Notes: generated from the letters alone by a model not told the origin. 64,000 nucleotides of DNA from Lepturacanthus savala (GCA_030544235.1 CM060465.1:30546988-30610987); one strand, 5' to 3'; counted from the stretch's first letter, positions 43,601-51,522 are shown. Translations and numbers: made by a program.

Positions 43601-46600
43601 TCACATTGGGCCTCATTTGTGTGCATCTGTGTGTGTGTATGTGTGCGTGTGTGTATGTGTGTGGTGCGTGCAGGCCAAACCAGGATATACAGGACGTCTA
43701 CATCACGCCAGTGGATTGTGGGCCAACAGCAGTTTAGCTGCCCAGCCTTGCAGAGAGAACAATTATCCTCGCAGAAACTCTTTGGGTCATGCAAGTGAGT
43801 CTTTTCTGGGAACCATTTTTCTGCACAAACTTCTCAAACATAGGGATCAGAAAGACCTGAAGTAAACTACGACACTTTTGATTTTCACCCACATGTATTG
43901 CGTACATTTTCTGAAATTTACTGACTGCTGTTAGTTCCACGAACCCCCTAAAATTGAGAATTATTTCATATAAACATGCATACGAATAGATAGATTAGAC
44001 TTATTATTATAGTCACAGAACAGGCTCAATACAAAAATTACAAACTGTACCCATACATGAATATTCCCTTATGTATTTGTAATTAGCCAACTCTGACTAC
44101 TACAACTATTACTACATCATAGAACTTGATAACATTAGAAATGTATGTGTGCATACCTGCATGTGCACATGCCTGTATATGAACCTGTATGCTAAGTACA
44201 TGTATGTACAGATGTTTCAGTGTTTGCACATATGCACCCATGGGTCTCAGGTCATACAGGCCTGAGTTCGCCGAGCCAGGGATAAAGGCCACTGCTTATT
44301 CAGCCCAGACTGAGTCCACCGGTCGGCTGCTTTAGGAAGGGGGAGGGGAGGGGGAGCCACAAGGTCGGGCCGGGGACAGAGTGCCGTGAATTTCTCCTCT
44401 GACAGGAAACGGGCAGAGAGGAGAAAAAAAAAATCAGCCCTTTCAGCAAAGAATGACTGGCCCTTCTGTCAGGAGAAGTAGGGCTCAGGAGTTTGAGTGA
44501 CAAAGATGCTACTGACAGCCTGACAGCAGATGACCACATTAAACAAGCCCAGGAATCCAAGTGAAGGAGACCCCTGTCCCCGTTAACGAAGCCAAATTGG
44601 ATTCCGAGGATGATTTCAAAATGATATCCACGAGGTGCAGCAGCCAGGAGAAGTGAGCGTTGTCGTGCTAAGCAGGCAGACTGTTGTCCTCCTCAGGAGT
44701 TAGAGAAAGAAAGCCCCTCTGTATTCACTGATGAAAACGGCGCTTATCAGTTGTCTCGGGCAAAACCTCATCAACATCATATCAGAGGAAATGGGTTATC
44801 TCAGTTAAAGAGTGTGACTAAAAGACAAATCAAACCTTATTTATTAAAAACCTGTATTTTCTCTGCCTCTGAAGTGACATACGTACATCAAAGGGAAGTT
44901 TTAAAGTTAGAGGGTTCAGCGAGTTTGCTATAGCAGTAAAGGCTACATGAATACTCTACTCAATAACCTCCTGCAATGCGATACCCACCACTTGCTGGGA
45001 CGGTGCCATAAAATGCGTTTCCAGGCTCACAAAATATTTTCATTACATGCGCAGAGGAAACCACTTAAGTTGCATGTCTGCTCCCTCAATTTTGTCCGCT
45101 GTTCAACCCTAATAGGAGTAAATGATCGAAAACAATTTGTTTGGTCACAGCGGTCGGGTCAAACGTGTGGCCATTTGTTTATCTCCTTACCTTTTTAATA
45201 GCATGACTATACAACTTCCATTGAAATCAGCAACACGTGCGTCAAGTTTCGGGCTCTGTTTCCGATTTAGAACAGATAATCGAACAAAAGTCTTTAATAA
45301 ACTAAATTCAGCCACCAAAGTCGGCCTGAAGTTTCTTAAAATAAACACAGAAGACTGCGGCGGGTTTATCTTTAAACTGCATTACACAAACCATCAGGGC
45401 AGGAACAGCGCTGCGTTAAACCGCGGACATGAATTAAATCAAACAAGAGGTGAGATTAGGTATGACTTCAGTTCTATTGTGAGTGGAGGGATATTCTATA
45501 CAGTGTGCCAGCTGTGCTCATATCTGGGGCCGGGTCAGTACCTGTGATGCGTCCAAGGCCCCCCACCTCCTCCAGAGCCCTCCCCGCTGTTTGGCTCCCT
45601 GTGTGGGGAGGCCGTGGAGACCGAGGGCCCGGGCTCTACACGTGGAACGTATCATGCCCGCTCGAAGCTCTGCCTTTGTTCTGTGTGTTTGAAAAGCTTT
45701 GTACTGATCCCCAGGTGAAATGGAAGGGCCTCTGATATGGCACACAACGCTTCTGACTGACAGAGCACACAAACACAGAACCTGCTACACTACCTGCTCA
45801 CACTTAAGACCTGGCCATGAGATTCAATATCGCGTTGTGTTGAGTCTACTAGAATGGAGATCAGAGATGCACATCTCCAAATTAAAGTTAAAATCACACC
45901 ATATAGTAAAAGATATACATATTCTATTTTATAATTTAATATGCAGCAATAAAGAATCCAATAAGCTTTGTGTAACTGTTTAATACATCATTCTTGGGCT
46001 GCAAATGAAGATTATTTTTTAGTTAATTTATTCATCTATCAATTCTTTTTTGCAATTAATCAAGTTATTGTTTAGTTTACATTAGTGTCACAAAGTGGCA
46101 TCTGATGAATTCTTCTAGCTGCTTGTTATGTCTAAATATTAATATATTAATAAAAAACCAATAAAGAGAACGAGCTGATTTTTTTTTTAAATCTTGCTTG
46201 ACAAATTAGTAAGTTATTTTTTGATGACATTTTTGAAAATTTTCTATTGATTTGACTTAACCGGTTAATTGTTCCAGCACTAACTCATTCCATTCAAGTT
46301 AAATGGAAATCCCCTATTGGTTGGTTAGAATAATATGGTCTGTGTGTGCCAGGATTGTGCTTAAATCAATAGAAAACGCACAAGAGTTTTCTTACTCATG
46401 AAATTAATGATCTTTCCATTTACAGCTAATGCTTTGTCTTATTTAGCTGATTGGCTCATTATCATGTATTCAAAGCAACTAAATATGTGCTGAAAATTTC
46501 ATTTACCACAAATATGTCTTGATGGATTGTATATATTGCATAAATTCATCCATTGTGAAGATAATGCCTTTCAGCACTCGTTCCAGCTTTTAGACAGTGC

Positions 46601-47077
46601 ACAGAAAATTTGAATTTTCATTAGTTCCATGAAAGCCATTGTAATCATAACATTTTGCCTCATCTTTCCTTGGAAAATATTCAAGAATTACTATACTACT
46701 TGTCTGATGGTAGCAGCAACTTTTTATAATGGAGGACATAAGTCGTCCATTCTCCAGAGACCTATTTTAAGATATTTTTTATTGATAACCCATAAAATGG
46801 CCACCATAGCTATCCTTTGATATGTGGATCCAAATGTGTGATTTACATTGTAATAAATTACCATTTGAAGTCTAAGATGGGTGGATTTCACGCTGCTCAC
46901 TTTACACGTGAGTTATTGATGTGTTCTTCTTCTTTTTCTTCAGAAAAAGAGGTTCCAGCTCCTGAACGAGTTACGTCCGGTCCATCAAAAAGAGAACGCA
47001 TCTCCATTCGAGACAACCCTGTCCGGCTGAGTGGTGGCTGGGGAGGAGGAAAGAAGAGGGACAAAGTGCACAAGTAA
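13523..47077 (+). CDS. lrriq1: lrriq1: leucine-rich repeat and IQ motif-containing protein 1 (27 coding exons)
   Basis: I reconstructed this gene by joining GT/AG exons whose phases all agree. The product is about 1,616 residues, close to the roughly 1,720 of human LRRIQ1. Domains in order: a short acidic N-terminus; a Lys/Glu/Arg-rich coiled-coil or single-helix region (about 160-560) with a nine-unit tandem repeat (307-421); SDS22-like leucine-rich repeats (about 699-960), with motifs such as LDFLDLSHNSI and LTELRLDNNSI, closed by an LRR-cap-like segment; a degenerate IQ motif (about 1180) and a good IQ motif (AATVIQAFWRGFTLRRRL, 1227-1244); an acidic stretch and a lysine-rich tail. The best family matches are LRRCGL, STKGL, EEIDVDEFVFDEAALE, LLKRAEKMKSKK and DILNGG. 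The function is poorly known. IQ motifs usually bind calmodulin, and an X-box-like promoter site points to cilia. The order lrriq1-alx1 matches other vertebrates. The start ATG has A at -3. Exons 26-27 are the least certain. No canonical AATAAA lies within about 400 bases after the stop. Confidence 0.93.
13812..13908 (+). CDS. lrriq1: lrriq1 coding exon 2 (residues 42-74)
   Basis: The acceptor is caatag and the donor gtaaca, leaving phase 1. The segment reads KSRAAAYEKFILEEYE. It resembles the human stretch with NRSKAVEELILQDLED, which supports the N-terminal assignment. Confidence 0.8.
14039..14118 (+). CDS. lrriq1: lrriq1 coding exon 3 (residues 74-100)
   Basis: The acceptor is cttttcag and the donor gtaatt, ending in phase 0. 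The following 105-base intron has no stop and is a multiple of three. Exons 3 and 4 could therefore also be read through as one exon. Confidence 0.65.
14224..14338 (+). CDS. lrriq1: lrriq1 coding exon 4 (residues 101-139)
   Basis: A long pyrimidine tract and tacag precede this exon, and the donor is gtacag (phase 1). The encoded stretch is poorly conserved and low in recognisable motifs. It is assigned by phase and position. Confidence 0.65.
14339..15588 (+). other. lrriq1: lrriq1 intron 4
   Basis: Bounded by gtacag and tgtcacag. AT-rich, with no repeat or exon recognised. Confidence 0.7.
15589..15803 (+). CDS. lrriq1: lrriq1 coding exon 5 (residues 139-210)
   Basis: The acceptor is tgtcacag and the donor gtgagt (phase 0). 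The exon turns into a strongly charged helix (VEREKRRREEMEKEEQRRQ), the start of the Lys/Glu/Arg-rich region that LRRIQ1 proteins carry before the LRR block. Confidence 0.85.
16153..16227 (+). CDS. lrriq1: lrriq1 coding exon 6 (residues 211-235)
   Basis: The acceptor is ccctgtccag and the donor gtaacg. The 75-base symmetric exon encodes a charged helix (LRQKEIELMGKKAQEKLEQE). In human LRRIQ1 an IQ motif follows at about this place. I see none here. Confidence 0.8.
16543..17931 (+). CDS. lrriq1: lrriq1 coding exon 7, large coiled-coil exon with coding repeat (residues 236-698)
   Basis: This 1,389-base symmetric exon runs from the acceptor ttccaaccag to the donor gtacga. Its first two thirds are almost entirely Glu, Lys and Arg and include the nine-unit repeat at 16,756-17,100. 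The last part is less charged and ends with a conserved run: EEKRLLWMKDCIPWSKL and then TLLQSTGWKSLQE. It aligns with human EERRLAWIKSFKPWLEI and the following segment that leads into the LRRs. Long open frames on the opposite strand are a by-product of the purine-rich composition. Confidence 0.93.
16756..17100 (+). repeat. coding tandem repeat in lrriq1: nine units of 11-14 codons
   Basis: The 345 bases divide exactly into nine units with the pattern K-(I/K/L)-(A/S)-E-(A/I)-R-(L/F)-(K/E)-E-E-(E)-(E)-(K)-R, of lengths 13, 14, 13, 12, 12, 11, 13, 14 and 13 codons. The units are close at the DNA level too (for example agcagaagctagactta recurs). Length differences are whole codons, so the frame is kept. 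Alternating acidic and basic residues at i/i+4 spacing predict a long charged helix. Confidence 0.95.
17932..18640 (+). other. lrriq1: lrriq1 intron 7
   Basis: Very AT-rich, with the possible LINE tail at 18,139 and a short GT run just before the acceptor. Confidence 0.8.
18139..18215. repeat. possible LINE 3'-tail fragment in lrriq1 intron 7
   Basis: The words agattttattggtcc and cctcaggggaatt resemble the 3' end of fish LINEs, which commonly read tttattgatcc...ggggaaatt. It is short and diverged, so the call is tentative. Confidence 0.35.
18641..18793 (+). CDS. lrriq1: lrriq1 coding exon 8, start of LRR block (residues 699-749)
   Basis: The acceptor is ctctttcag and the donor gtgaat, symmetric phase 0. 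It encodes CSLSTLAQCHQLQSLTLRRC, nearly the same as the human protein (CVLSTLAECTNLQFLSLRRC). This is one of the clearest identifiers of the gene. Confidence 0.95.
18972..19122 (+). CDS. lrriq1: lrriq1 coding exon 9, LRRs (residues 750-800)
   Basis: The acceptor is ttgttacag and the donor gtgcgg (phase 1). It holds two leucine-rich repeats, LRVLRLGHNALMSIHGL and LDFLDLSHNSITRI, matching human CLELSYNKITRIGGLESL in the second. Confidence 0.94.
19642..19835 (+). CDS. lrriq1: lrriq1 coding exon 10, LRRs (residues 800-864)
   Basis: The acceptor is caacctcag and the donor gtaaaa (phase 0). It holds three repeats (LQRLSLDHNQLISTKGL, LLHLDCSGNHLVSVEGL, LNTLDLTDNSLAE). The human counterpart has DHNQLINTKGL and YLDCSHNHLTDVEGVEN. 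Confidence 0.95.
19836..21149 (+). other. lrriq1: lrriq1 intron 10
   Basis: It contains a T16 tract near 20,010 and the degenerate SINE head at 20.5-20.6 kb. No extra exon is needed, since exons 10 and 11 join in phase and match the human protein across the junction. Confidence 0.8.
20515..20633 (-). mobile_element. degenerate SINE head fragment in lrriq1 intron 10
   Basis: Read on the minus strand it carries the family's 5' end (ctcagtggttagcactcc, then the B-box-like gggttcaggtccc). It stops in the early body. It is much more diverged than the copies at 6 and 12 kb. Confidence 0.65.
21150..21277 (+). CDS. lrriq1: lrriq1 coding exon 11, LRRs (residues 865-907)
   Basis: The acceptor is gtccatcag and the donor gtacaa (phase 2). 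It reads LLTELRLDNNSISSLQGL and CWLPLMQTLSVAQNR, matching human LRELHLDDNSIS and YWLPLLQNITISQNS. Confidence 0.94.
21500..21573 (+). CDS. lrriq1: lrriq1 coding exon 12, LRR (residues 907-932)
   Basis: The acceptor is tttcctag and the donor gtaaca (phase 1). It reads RITQLPPMSSFVSLANLDLR, one repeat, aligned with human FHFVSLEKLDVSHNCLSDL. Confidence 0.92.
22067..22160 (+). CDS. lrriq1: lrriq1 coding exon 13, LRR and cap (residues 932-963)
   Basis: The acceptor is cttttttttag and the donor gtaagg (phase 2). It reads FLQKVHLMGNPLEKESGWR. The NPL...WR pattern continued by the next exon (PGLRAID) is the cap that closes SDS22-like LRR domains. Confidence 0.93.
22161..26362 (+). other. lrriq1: lrriq1 intron 13 (4.2 kb)
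   Basis: It separates the two halves of the LRR cap and contains the deleted SINE fragment at 25.35 kb. No other coding segment is supported. Confidence 0.85.
25350..25574 (-). mobile_element. SINE fragment with internal deletion in lrriq1 intron 13
   Basis: It shares the 3' half and body with the 6.3-kb copy (for example gaggcagggatacaccccaga). It lacks about 50 bases in the middle, where ccag joins directly to tctacaatttagag, and it lacks the tRNA head. Confidence 0.75.
26363..26542 (+). CDS. lrriq1: lrriq1 coding exon 14 (residues 963-1023)
   Basis: The acceptor is cttcttttcag and the donor gtaaaa. It completes the LRR cap (MQKVVPGLRAIDDQ) and continues with FLAFCQTQLQQTLDLQQQHI, matching human FLALCQSQIREFNLLIENYI. 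It follows a 4.2-kb intron. Confidence 0.94.
26543..29102 (+). other. lrriq1: lrriq1 intron 14
   Basis: Mostly AT-rich. A GC-richer block at about 27,310-27,535 stays open in two frames but is not needed to join exons 14 and 15, and has no homology I recognise. A G11 run lies at 28,491-28,501. Confidence 0.8.
29103..29564 (+). CDS. lrriq1: lrriq1 coding exon 15 (residues 1023-1177)
   Basis: The acceptor is catttacag and the donor gtaatt (phase 2). The start (FTKALQLAEDQRFAHEYGDT) aligns with human FKKLMILSTEYRHAHERGDV. The rest is Ser-rich, polar and probably disordered, as in other family members. Confidence 0.92.
30048..30213 (+). CDS. lrriq1: lrriq1 coding exon 16, degenerate IQ plus first half of second IQ (residues 1177-1232)
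   Basis: Several CAG trinucleotides occur at the acceptor. Only the one ending at 30,047 gives the conserved frame TAAVVIQ. After this half IQ motif the usual WRGxxxRR part is missing and a Gly-rich linker follows. The exon ends in AATVIQ, the start of the next IQ motif, at donor gtaaaa, phase 0. Confidence 0.9.
30214..32213 (+). other. lrriq1: lrriq1 intron 16, splitting the IQ motif
   Basis: The intron interrupts the IQ motif between Q and AFWRG. It contains the GT microsatellite near 31.85 kb, and no further exon is seen. Confidence 0.85.
31842..31891. repeat. (GT)n microsatellite, interrupted
   Basis: A GT-rich run with a few C and A interruptions in lrriq1 intron 16, preceded by a G-rich stretch of ggtggt words. 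Confidence 0.9.
32214..32339 (+). CDS. lrriq1: lrriq1 coding exon 17, IQ motif (residues 1233-1274)
   Basis: The acceptor is acctccag and the donor gtatgt, symmetric. AFWRGFTLRRRLTSALAAV completes the canonical IQ motif. EEIDVDEFVFDE then matches human REIDLEDFIFDE, a diagnostic acidic segment of LRRIQ1. Confidence 0.95.
32703..32792 (+). CDS. lrriq1: lrriq1 coding exon 18 (residues 1275-1304)
   Basis: It reads AALETDWTSLLCEDSPPRC, aligned with human AALEEEWLAL. The donor is gtaaag and the exon is symmetric. The acceptor AG directly follows a run of 18 A, an unusual arrangement, so the exon may be spliced inefficiently. Confidence 0.9.
32793..34175 (+). other. lrriq1: lrriq1 intron 18
   Basis: AT-rich with homopolymer T and C runs (for example C10 near 33,081 and T18 near 33,800). 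A GC-richer stretch at 33,115-33,240 is non-repetitive but not recognisably coding. Confidence 0.8.
34176..34306 (+). CDS. lrriq1: lrriq1 coding exon 19 (residues 1305-1348)
   Basis: The acceptor is tatttcag and the donor gtaggg (phase 2). It is Pro-rich, with YTLPPPPVWSKQAWVASEQL. Human LRRIQ1 has PSNPAQAWLCNDKENLSS in the same place. Confidence 0.87.
34307..35031 (+). other. lrriq1: lrriq1 intron 19
   Basis: AT-rich. Nothing recognised. Confidence 0.8.
35032..35103 (+). CDS. lrriq1: lrriq1 coding exon 20 (residues 1348-1372)
   Basis: The acceptor is atgatttcag and the donor gtgact (phase 2). It ends ERSEKILEEW, aligned with human LLKSEKEKKISEEW, which continues across the intron as WGF in both species. 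Confidence 0.88.
35215..35303 (+). CDS. lrriq1: lrriq1 coding exon 21, lysine-rich segment (residues 1372-1402)
   Basis: The acceptor is gtctccag and the donor gtgagt (phase 1). GFTDKSTALLLLKRAEKMKS followed by KKKQQKK matches human GFKDISTAQQMLKRAQKMKS very closely. Confidence 0.94.
35304..36209 (+). other. lrriq1: lrriq1 intron 21
   Basis: A GT-rich piece lies near 35,370-35,395. The rest is unique sequence with no exon seen. Confidence 0.7.
36210..36311 (+). CDS. lrriq1: lrriq1 coding exon 22 (residues 1402-1436)
   Basis: The acceptor is ttacatgtag and the donor gtagga (phase 1 in and out). It encodes a basic, Pro-rich stretch (APFRNRTYQPGPVKARNRP). Conservation with mammals is weak. The exon is supported by phase, splice sites and coding character. 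Confidence 0.75.
36312..40750 (+). other. lrriq1: lrriq1 intron 22 (4.4 kb)
   Basis: Mixed AT-rich sequence with a GC-rich block at about 38,250-38,480. ORFs there show no family signature. No transposon recognised. Confidence 0.7.
40751..40865 (+). CDS. lrriq1: lrriq1 coding exon 23 (residues 1436-1474)
   Basis: The acceptor is gttcctgcag and the donor gtaaga (phase 2). It reads SIMSLPQLRFAAGQSLLPPP. It follows a 4.4-kb intron and keeps the phase chain intact. Confidence 0.8.
40866..42096 (+). other. lrriq1: lrriq1 intron 23
   Basis: Unique sequence, nothing recognised. Confidence 0.75.
42097..42216 (+). CDS. lrriq1: lrriq1 coding exon 24 (residues 1474-1514)
   Basis: The acceptor ends in GAG after ttttctgtc, a less common but valid form. 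The donor is gtgagc (phase 2). It contains QEQVEEWLQDQAARSDMDSE, aligned with human REYTYQWLHTQVGVSE. Confidence 0.85.
42217..42978 (+). other. lrriq1: lrriq1 intron 24
   Basis: AT-rich. The open frame at 42,666-42,941 is not needed to join exons 24 and 25, which match the human protein directly. Confidence 0.8.
42979..43039 (+). CDS. lrriq1: lrriq1 coding exon 25 (residues 1514-1534)
   Basis: The acceptor is ttattctcag and the donor gtgagt (phase 0). EHFLPEISSDILNGGCVQLV is nearly identical to human NHFLPELDPDVLNGGRVQLV. This firmly marks the C-terminal part of the gene. Confidence 0.94.
43040..44696 (+). other. lrriq1: lrriq1 intron 25
   Basis: It contains G-rich DNA near 43,250-43,280 and the GT microsatellite near 43.63 kb. 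No exon is supported. Confidence 0.6.
43629..43664. repeat. (GT)n microsatellite, interrupted
   Basis: A short GT run with A and C interruptions in lrriq1 intron 25. Confidence 0.85.
44697..44811 (+). CDS. lrriq1: lrriq1 probable coding exon 26 (residues 1535-1573)
   Basis: A good acceptor (gttgtcctcctcag) opens phase 0 after exon 25. SVFTDENGAYQLSRAKPHQH resembles human DLFSMTNGSALSVNREKKNQ in spacing. The donor was chosen as gtgtga at 44,812 because it gives the phase that exon 27 needs. It is weak, and the true 3' end could differ. Confidence 0.55.
44812..46943 (+). other. lrriq1: lrriq1 intron 26
   Basis: Mostly AT-rich, with non-repetitive higher-complexity DNA at about 45,130-45,720 that may be regulatory. 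Its 5' boundary depends on the uncertain donor of exon 26. Confidence 0.5.
46944..47077 (+). CDS. lrriq1: lrriq1 probable last coding exon 27 (residues 1573-1616, stop TAA)
   Basis: A strong acceptor (cttctttttcttcag) is followed, in the phase left by exon 26, by an open frame to the TAA at 47,075-47,077. It contains SIRDNPVRLSGGWGGGKKR and a basic end. Another frame of the same exon stops earlier (after LSG), so the phase matters. The compact, Gly-rich, basic ending looks coding. Confidence 0.65.
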
Positions 47078-47178
47078 AACACAAACTCTCCTGTACAGCC
47101 AAGACACGGTTCTTCCTCACCCAGCACTTTCCAACACAGTTGTGTTTTTTTTTATTACTGTTTTTACCCCTGATAAAA

Positions 47179-47200
47179 TATATATATATATATATATATA
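47179..47200. repeat. (TA)11 microsatellite after lrriq1
   Basis: Eleven TA units lie about 100 bases after the lrriq1 stop codon, probably inside the 3' UTR. Confidence 0.9.
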
Positions 47201-49855
47201 CCGTATATTAGGCCAGCACATAGTTTGGATGCAACGTAATGCTCACAATGATCTGTATCATGCAGAAATGCTATAGATGCTATAGATGATATAAAGTTCA
47301 TTTTCTTTCTTTAGTTTTAATGCTATTCTATCGCCTGTGTGGAATCCCCCCTGCAGCTGTGCATTTTTTAAACAGAGCTGAAAACTCAGGCTCCCTTTCC
47401 TGAAAATTAATTAAGAGCAATAGGACCTGGACCAGCCCAAATATCTTCAGGCACTTCCACGATGCTCATTCTGCTCAAGTATCACTGCCTGAACGCGATT
47501 GCAACCATCCAGCACCGAAACACATGGAACAAAACAGCAAATGACACGCTTCATATGCAAATGACGCCAGGAAATAAGAACCAGGACCTTTTAATTCCCA
47601 AGGATTCGTGTTTCTTAGGATGTTGAACTTCTGTTATTGCACTCTTTTGATAAAAAATATATGCGTGATACTGTGTAAATATGGGAATAGGCTTGTTTTT
47701 TCCACCTCTCGTGCTCTCTCCTAGGAGTAAACTTTAATCAAGCCCAGACATTTAAGAGTAATTTTGCTGTTGTGTGGATATTTTTAGAACCTCGCCGGCC
47801 AACAGTGGGCTGGAAATTACTACTTTTATGAGCCGAGAGCAAACATTGGTGTTAGAATTAGAATGATGTTTTCTTTATTTTCAGTCGTGGATTATAATGG
47901 CCGTGTCTGTGTATTTGAATTTGGAGAGCCGAGGCGTCCGTCCACAAACACTGCCCTACCGGAGGTGGTGAACCTCAGTCTTAGAGGTTCCTAGCTGGTC
48001 CGCCGCCTGGAAATGATAACTTAATGAACGTCAAAACAAATAGTCCAGAGCTGGAGAGTGGCTCCCTGGCAGGAAATGCATGTCCGTCTATTTATTTTTC
48101 TTCTATCTTTTCACTTACTCATGTCTGGAGGGTGTGTTTTGACTGTACATGGGCTGATGGGGAGGGTTTGTCTTGGAGAGCGGCGTATGCCAGAGATGTG
48201 GTGGTCCTGCCCACTCGGGGGCTGTTGTGAAACCCAAGAACACTGCTGCTGTCCTCCTTTCAAACCCCCTGGGGGGAGACCAAGGCGGCGTTCCTCTGTC
48301 ATTCCACACTCATGATACAGCTGTGGTGCTGGACTAATCCGATTTCTCTTACTCTTACAATATGCACATTTCGTCAGTAGTGTCGTCCTTTTGACACAAG
48401 TACAGTTTTTTCGAGTTGTAAGGCTTTTCACTACAGCCACCATAGTTACACTGTTAAACCGTCTTCCACCAGACTTCATTAGATTTGTTTGCTTTCGGGT
48501 TATGCCTAGATTATATGTAACTTAAGACATCCAAAATCCATTGCCTGGTGAAATGAGTGCTCCACCACATATTAAGATAAGAAGAAGAATGTCCCTCTCA
48601 GTCTGGTCTGCCCTGCCAGCCTGACCTCAAGTCAGCAAATGTTGTCAAATGGAGTCTTGGCAGAGATCGATTTTATATTAGAATCACTCCAAGTGCTTCC
48701 TCTAAATGCATTAAAAGGATCAGAACAGTCTGTTTGCAGGTTTTAGATCACAAAACCTTATATACTGTACATGTTTTCTTACAATCAGTCATAAAGTTTT
48801 GATATTATATCACATGGACATGAATGGGAGCCAATGGCTGCTTGGATTGATACAAAAAGTACTTCAACTCAACAGCTTGCAAAATGATTAGCTGCAGTGT
48901 AATGTGTAATATCGCTTTGAGATATTACCTTTACTTTTTTTAAGGTAAATTGGTTTAGGTAGGTTAAAAGAAGAAGAGAAGAAGAAGTTCCTCCTTTTAC
49001 AGATGATATGCACCACTTATAGCAAGAGGTGTATTTACAATGTGTATATGTGCAGCACTTGTATGTTTATATGTAGGGATCTTTTTTTCATATATAATTA
49101 TGTAGCATAATCCACATTTTATAAAGCGTTTTTGTATGTGATTTGAAAGAGTTTTATTTGAAGTTTTTATATCCCTAACAAGACATATTTGTGGTTTTAG
49201 GAACTAAACTATTCTCTCAAGCTTCTCTCTGCAGCTCGAGAAAGAAAATGTCATTTTTGTGTCTGCCTTGTTTATATTAAAGAGCCTCTCCTCTGATCAC
49301 CTGTGGGGGGTGACTATGACTCAATTTACCTGTTAAATACAAATTTATACATTTTAAAGCCAATAGTCATTTTCGGTTTCTAAATCTATGTTTTTACTAA
49401 AACCTGAATCTAAGAAATAGATTTTTTAAATATTAAATAATGACAAATCATTTTAAGGTTAAAGACTATTTAGAATGTGAGGATTATGTTAATCAGTTAT
49501 TACTGTTTGTTCTATATTTGTATTCACTATTTGGACCAATTTATACATGTTAAAGTGGTCATACATGAAAAGTTGAATTACTCTATTTGTGTAATTATTT
49601 AAAATAAATAAATTAAATGAGCTTGTTCCTTGTATCAGTGCGATCTGGGTTTTGCCTGCATGACCTCTCCGACTGGTTTGATCTGGTTTCAGTCGTCGGA
49701 GGCCTGTGTAACATGTCGACGTGAACCCAGTTGACTTAGTAAAGTGACTTAGAGCAGAAGTTTGTCGGCACTGAGGAATGCCTGACCAGTGGAAAAACAA
49801 AAGGCAAACAAACAAAACGAAAACAAACTTTAAAGCACGAATGCGCTGCTTTCAC

Positions 49856-49880
49856 TTTTTTTTTTTTTTTTTTTTTTTTT
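49856..49880. repeat. T25 homopolymer
   Basis: A run of 25 T in the lrriq1-alx1 intergenic region. I see no retroposon body next to it. Confidence 0.95.
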
Positions 49881-51511
49881 AATATTCCGCCTTTTTTTTC
49901 GAGCCAAATGTTCTGAAGACTCAAATGACATTCATAAGCTCCGCAGAAATTTCGGGGAGGAAAATAAACTCTGGTCGCTTGGTGTGCTCGGCGGCTCGCC
50001 AAAAGTTTGAAGACACAGGAATATATTGAATTAGACCCGAGGGTAGCTTTGGGCATCATGATGTCATGTCTCCTGCCTTCAGAAGTGGCGCGGCCGGGCC
50101 TCTCAGGCTTTGCTTGGGTTGCGTTGGATCACGTTCAGTTGCATAAAAACTCAAATGAACGATAATTAGCGAAAGTTCAATCATATTTTGCCCACGATGG
50201 CTGCTACATAACGTTGTAACAAACTGGCAGCTCAGGCTAATATTAAAAGTGAAGCCATGGCTCCTTCCAGGTGGCTCACATGACATATTGGCTGCAGCAC
50301 TTAAAGCATTAGCCTGACTGATGGGCCTAAAAAAGGTGGCCGAGCCTTGCAGCTTCACAAAGCCATGCAGCATCTATTGTGGCAGGAATTTCCAGCTGAA
50401 GACTCACACCGAACCACAGTGAACTTTTCACATTTTCTCCTCAGCATGAGCCGGTGTGCGAGGTCATCTTAGAAGCCCAATAAGACACCCCCGCCCCCCT
50501 CCTGCTACTAGCTCTATTTATTTTTATTTTTTCTCCCGTGGCACCGTGCGGCCCCAGGTACGGCCATTGACCCGGCAGCGAACCGTAGCTCCACGCATGG
50601 TGTGCATTACAGGTGGTGGTGCGGCTCTGGGTGGTGGATGTGGAGGTGGGAGATAGGGCTTTGGTTGGTGGTAACATAATTCTTCCAATAAGAAGAAATA
50701 GAAGAACCGCTCTTCCTGTTCTTTTTTGTATATAAAAAAACCCTCCCCATTTAGTCCTATTGATATGTGTCTGCTCCTGGATGCAGGCAGGGCGGCTGGT
50801 TCAATGAAACCTCAACTTCACTGAGGACGAAGGTCAATACTTCATTTACGGGCCTGTGGGATGTGAAATATTATTTCTAAATTGATGTTGGTCATGTGAT
50901 ACAGTTATTAAACCTCAGCTTCCCACTGCAGGCAGTGGGCCTGGCTATTTATGCTTTCTTAATTGATATCCATTTTGGTCTATGTGTTACAAGTAAATTA
51001 AATAAATAATGTGCATAAACTGAGTAAAATAAATATAAAAAGCTCCATTTTAGTCTTAATAATCATTTTTTCTTGCTCTAATGACAAAATCCACCAAAAG
51101 CAGATTTTATTCTTTCTGATTATTTGAAATTATAAATCAGATTTTTATTTTTGAGAATGTGGATTGATATTTTTTTCTGTTCACAAACTAAAAATAAACA
51201 TGACTGACCTCAGATTCACATTAAATTACTCATATTTTATGTATTTATGTATTTATCTAGTTATATTAAAAAACATGTTTTGCAGGTAATTGAAATAATT
51301 TAATAATTTAATAAATAATGCTCAGTTTGTAAATGGAAAATAATTTTCCATTCTGCTTTTTGAAAAAAATAAATAATAATTAAAGTTACTCTCTAATTTT
51401 CCAAAAATATTAAATTGGGGGATATCGCATCTATGTAATGTAATGATACTGTAAATCTATTGGTCAATTTCCTGTCAGGCATAAAATAATCATAAGAATA
51501 TTTACTGGAGT

Positions 51512-51522
51512 TAATTAAATTA
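51512..51522. promoter_or_regulatory. candidate paired-homeodomain (P3) palindrome upstream of alx1
   Basis: TAATTAAATTA fits TAAT-N3-ATTA, the site on which Q50 paired-type homeodomains such as Alx1 dimerise. It lies about 370 bases before the candidate TATA box. The surroundings are AT-rich, so a chance match is quite possible. Confidence 0.3.
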
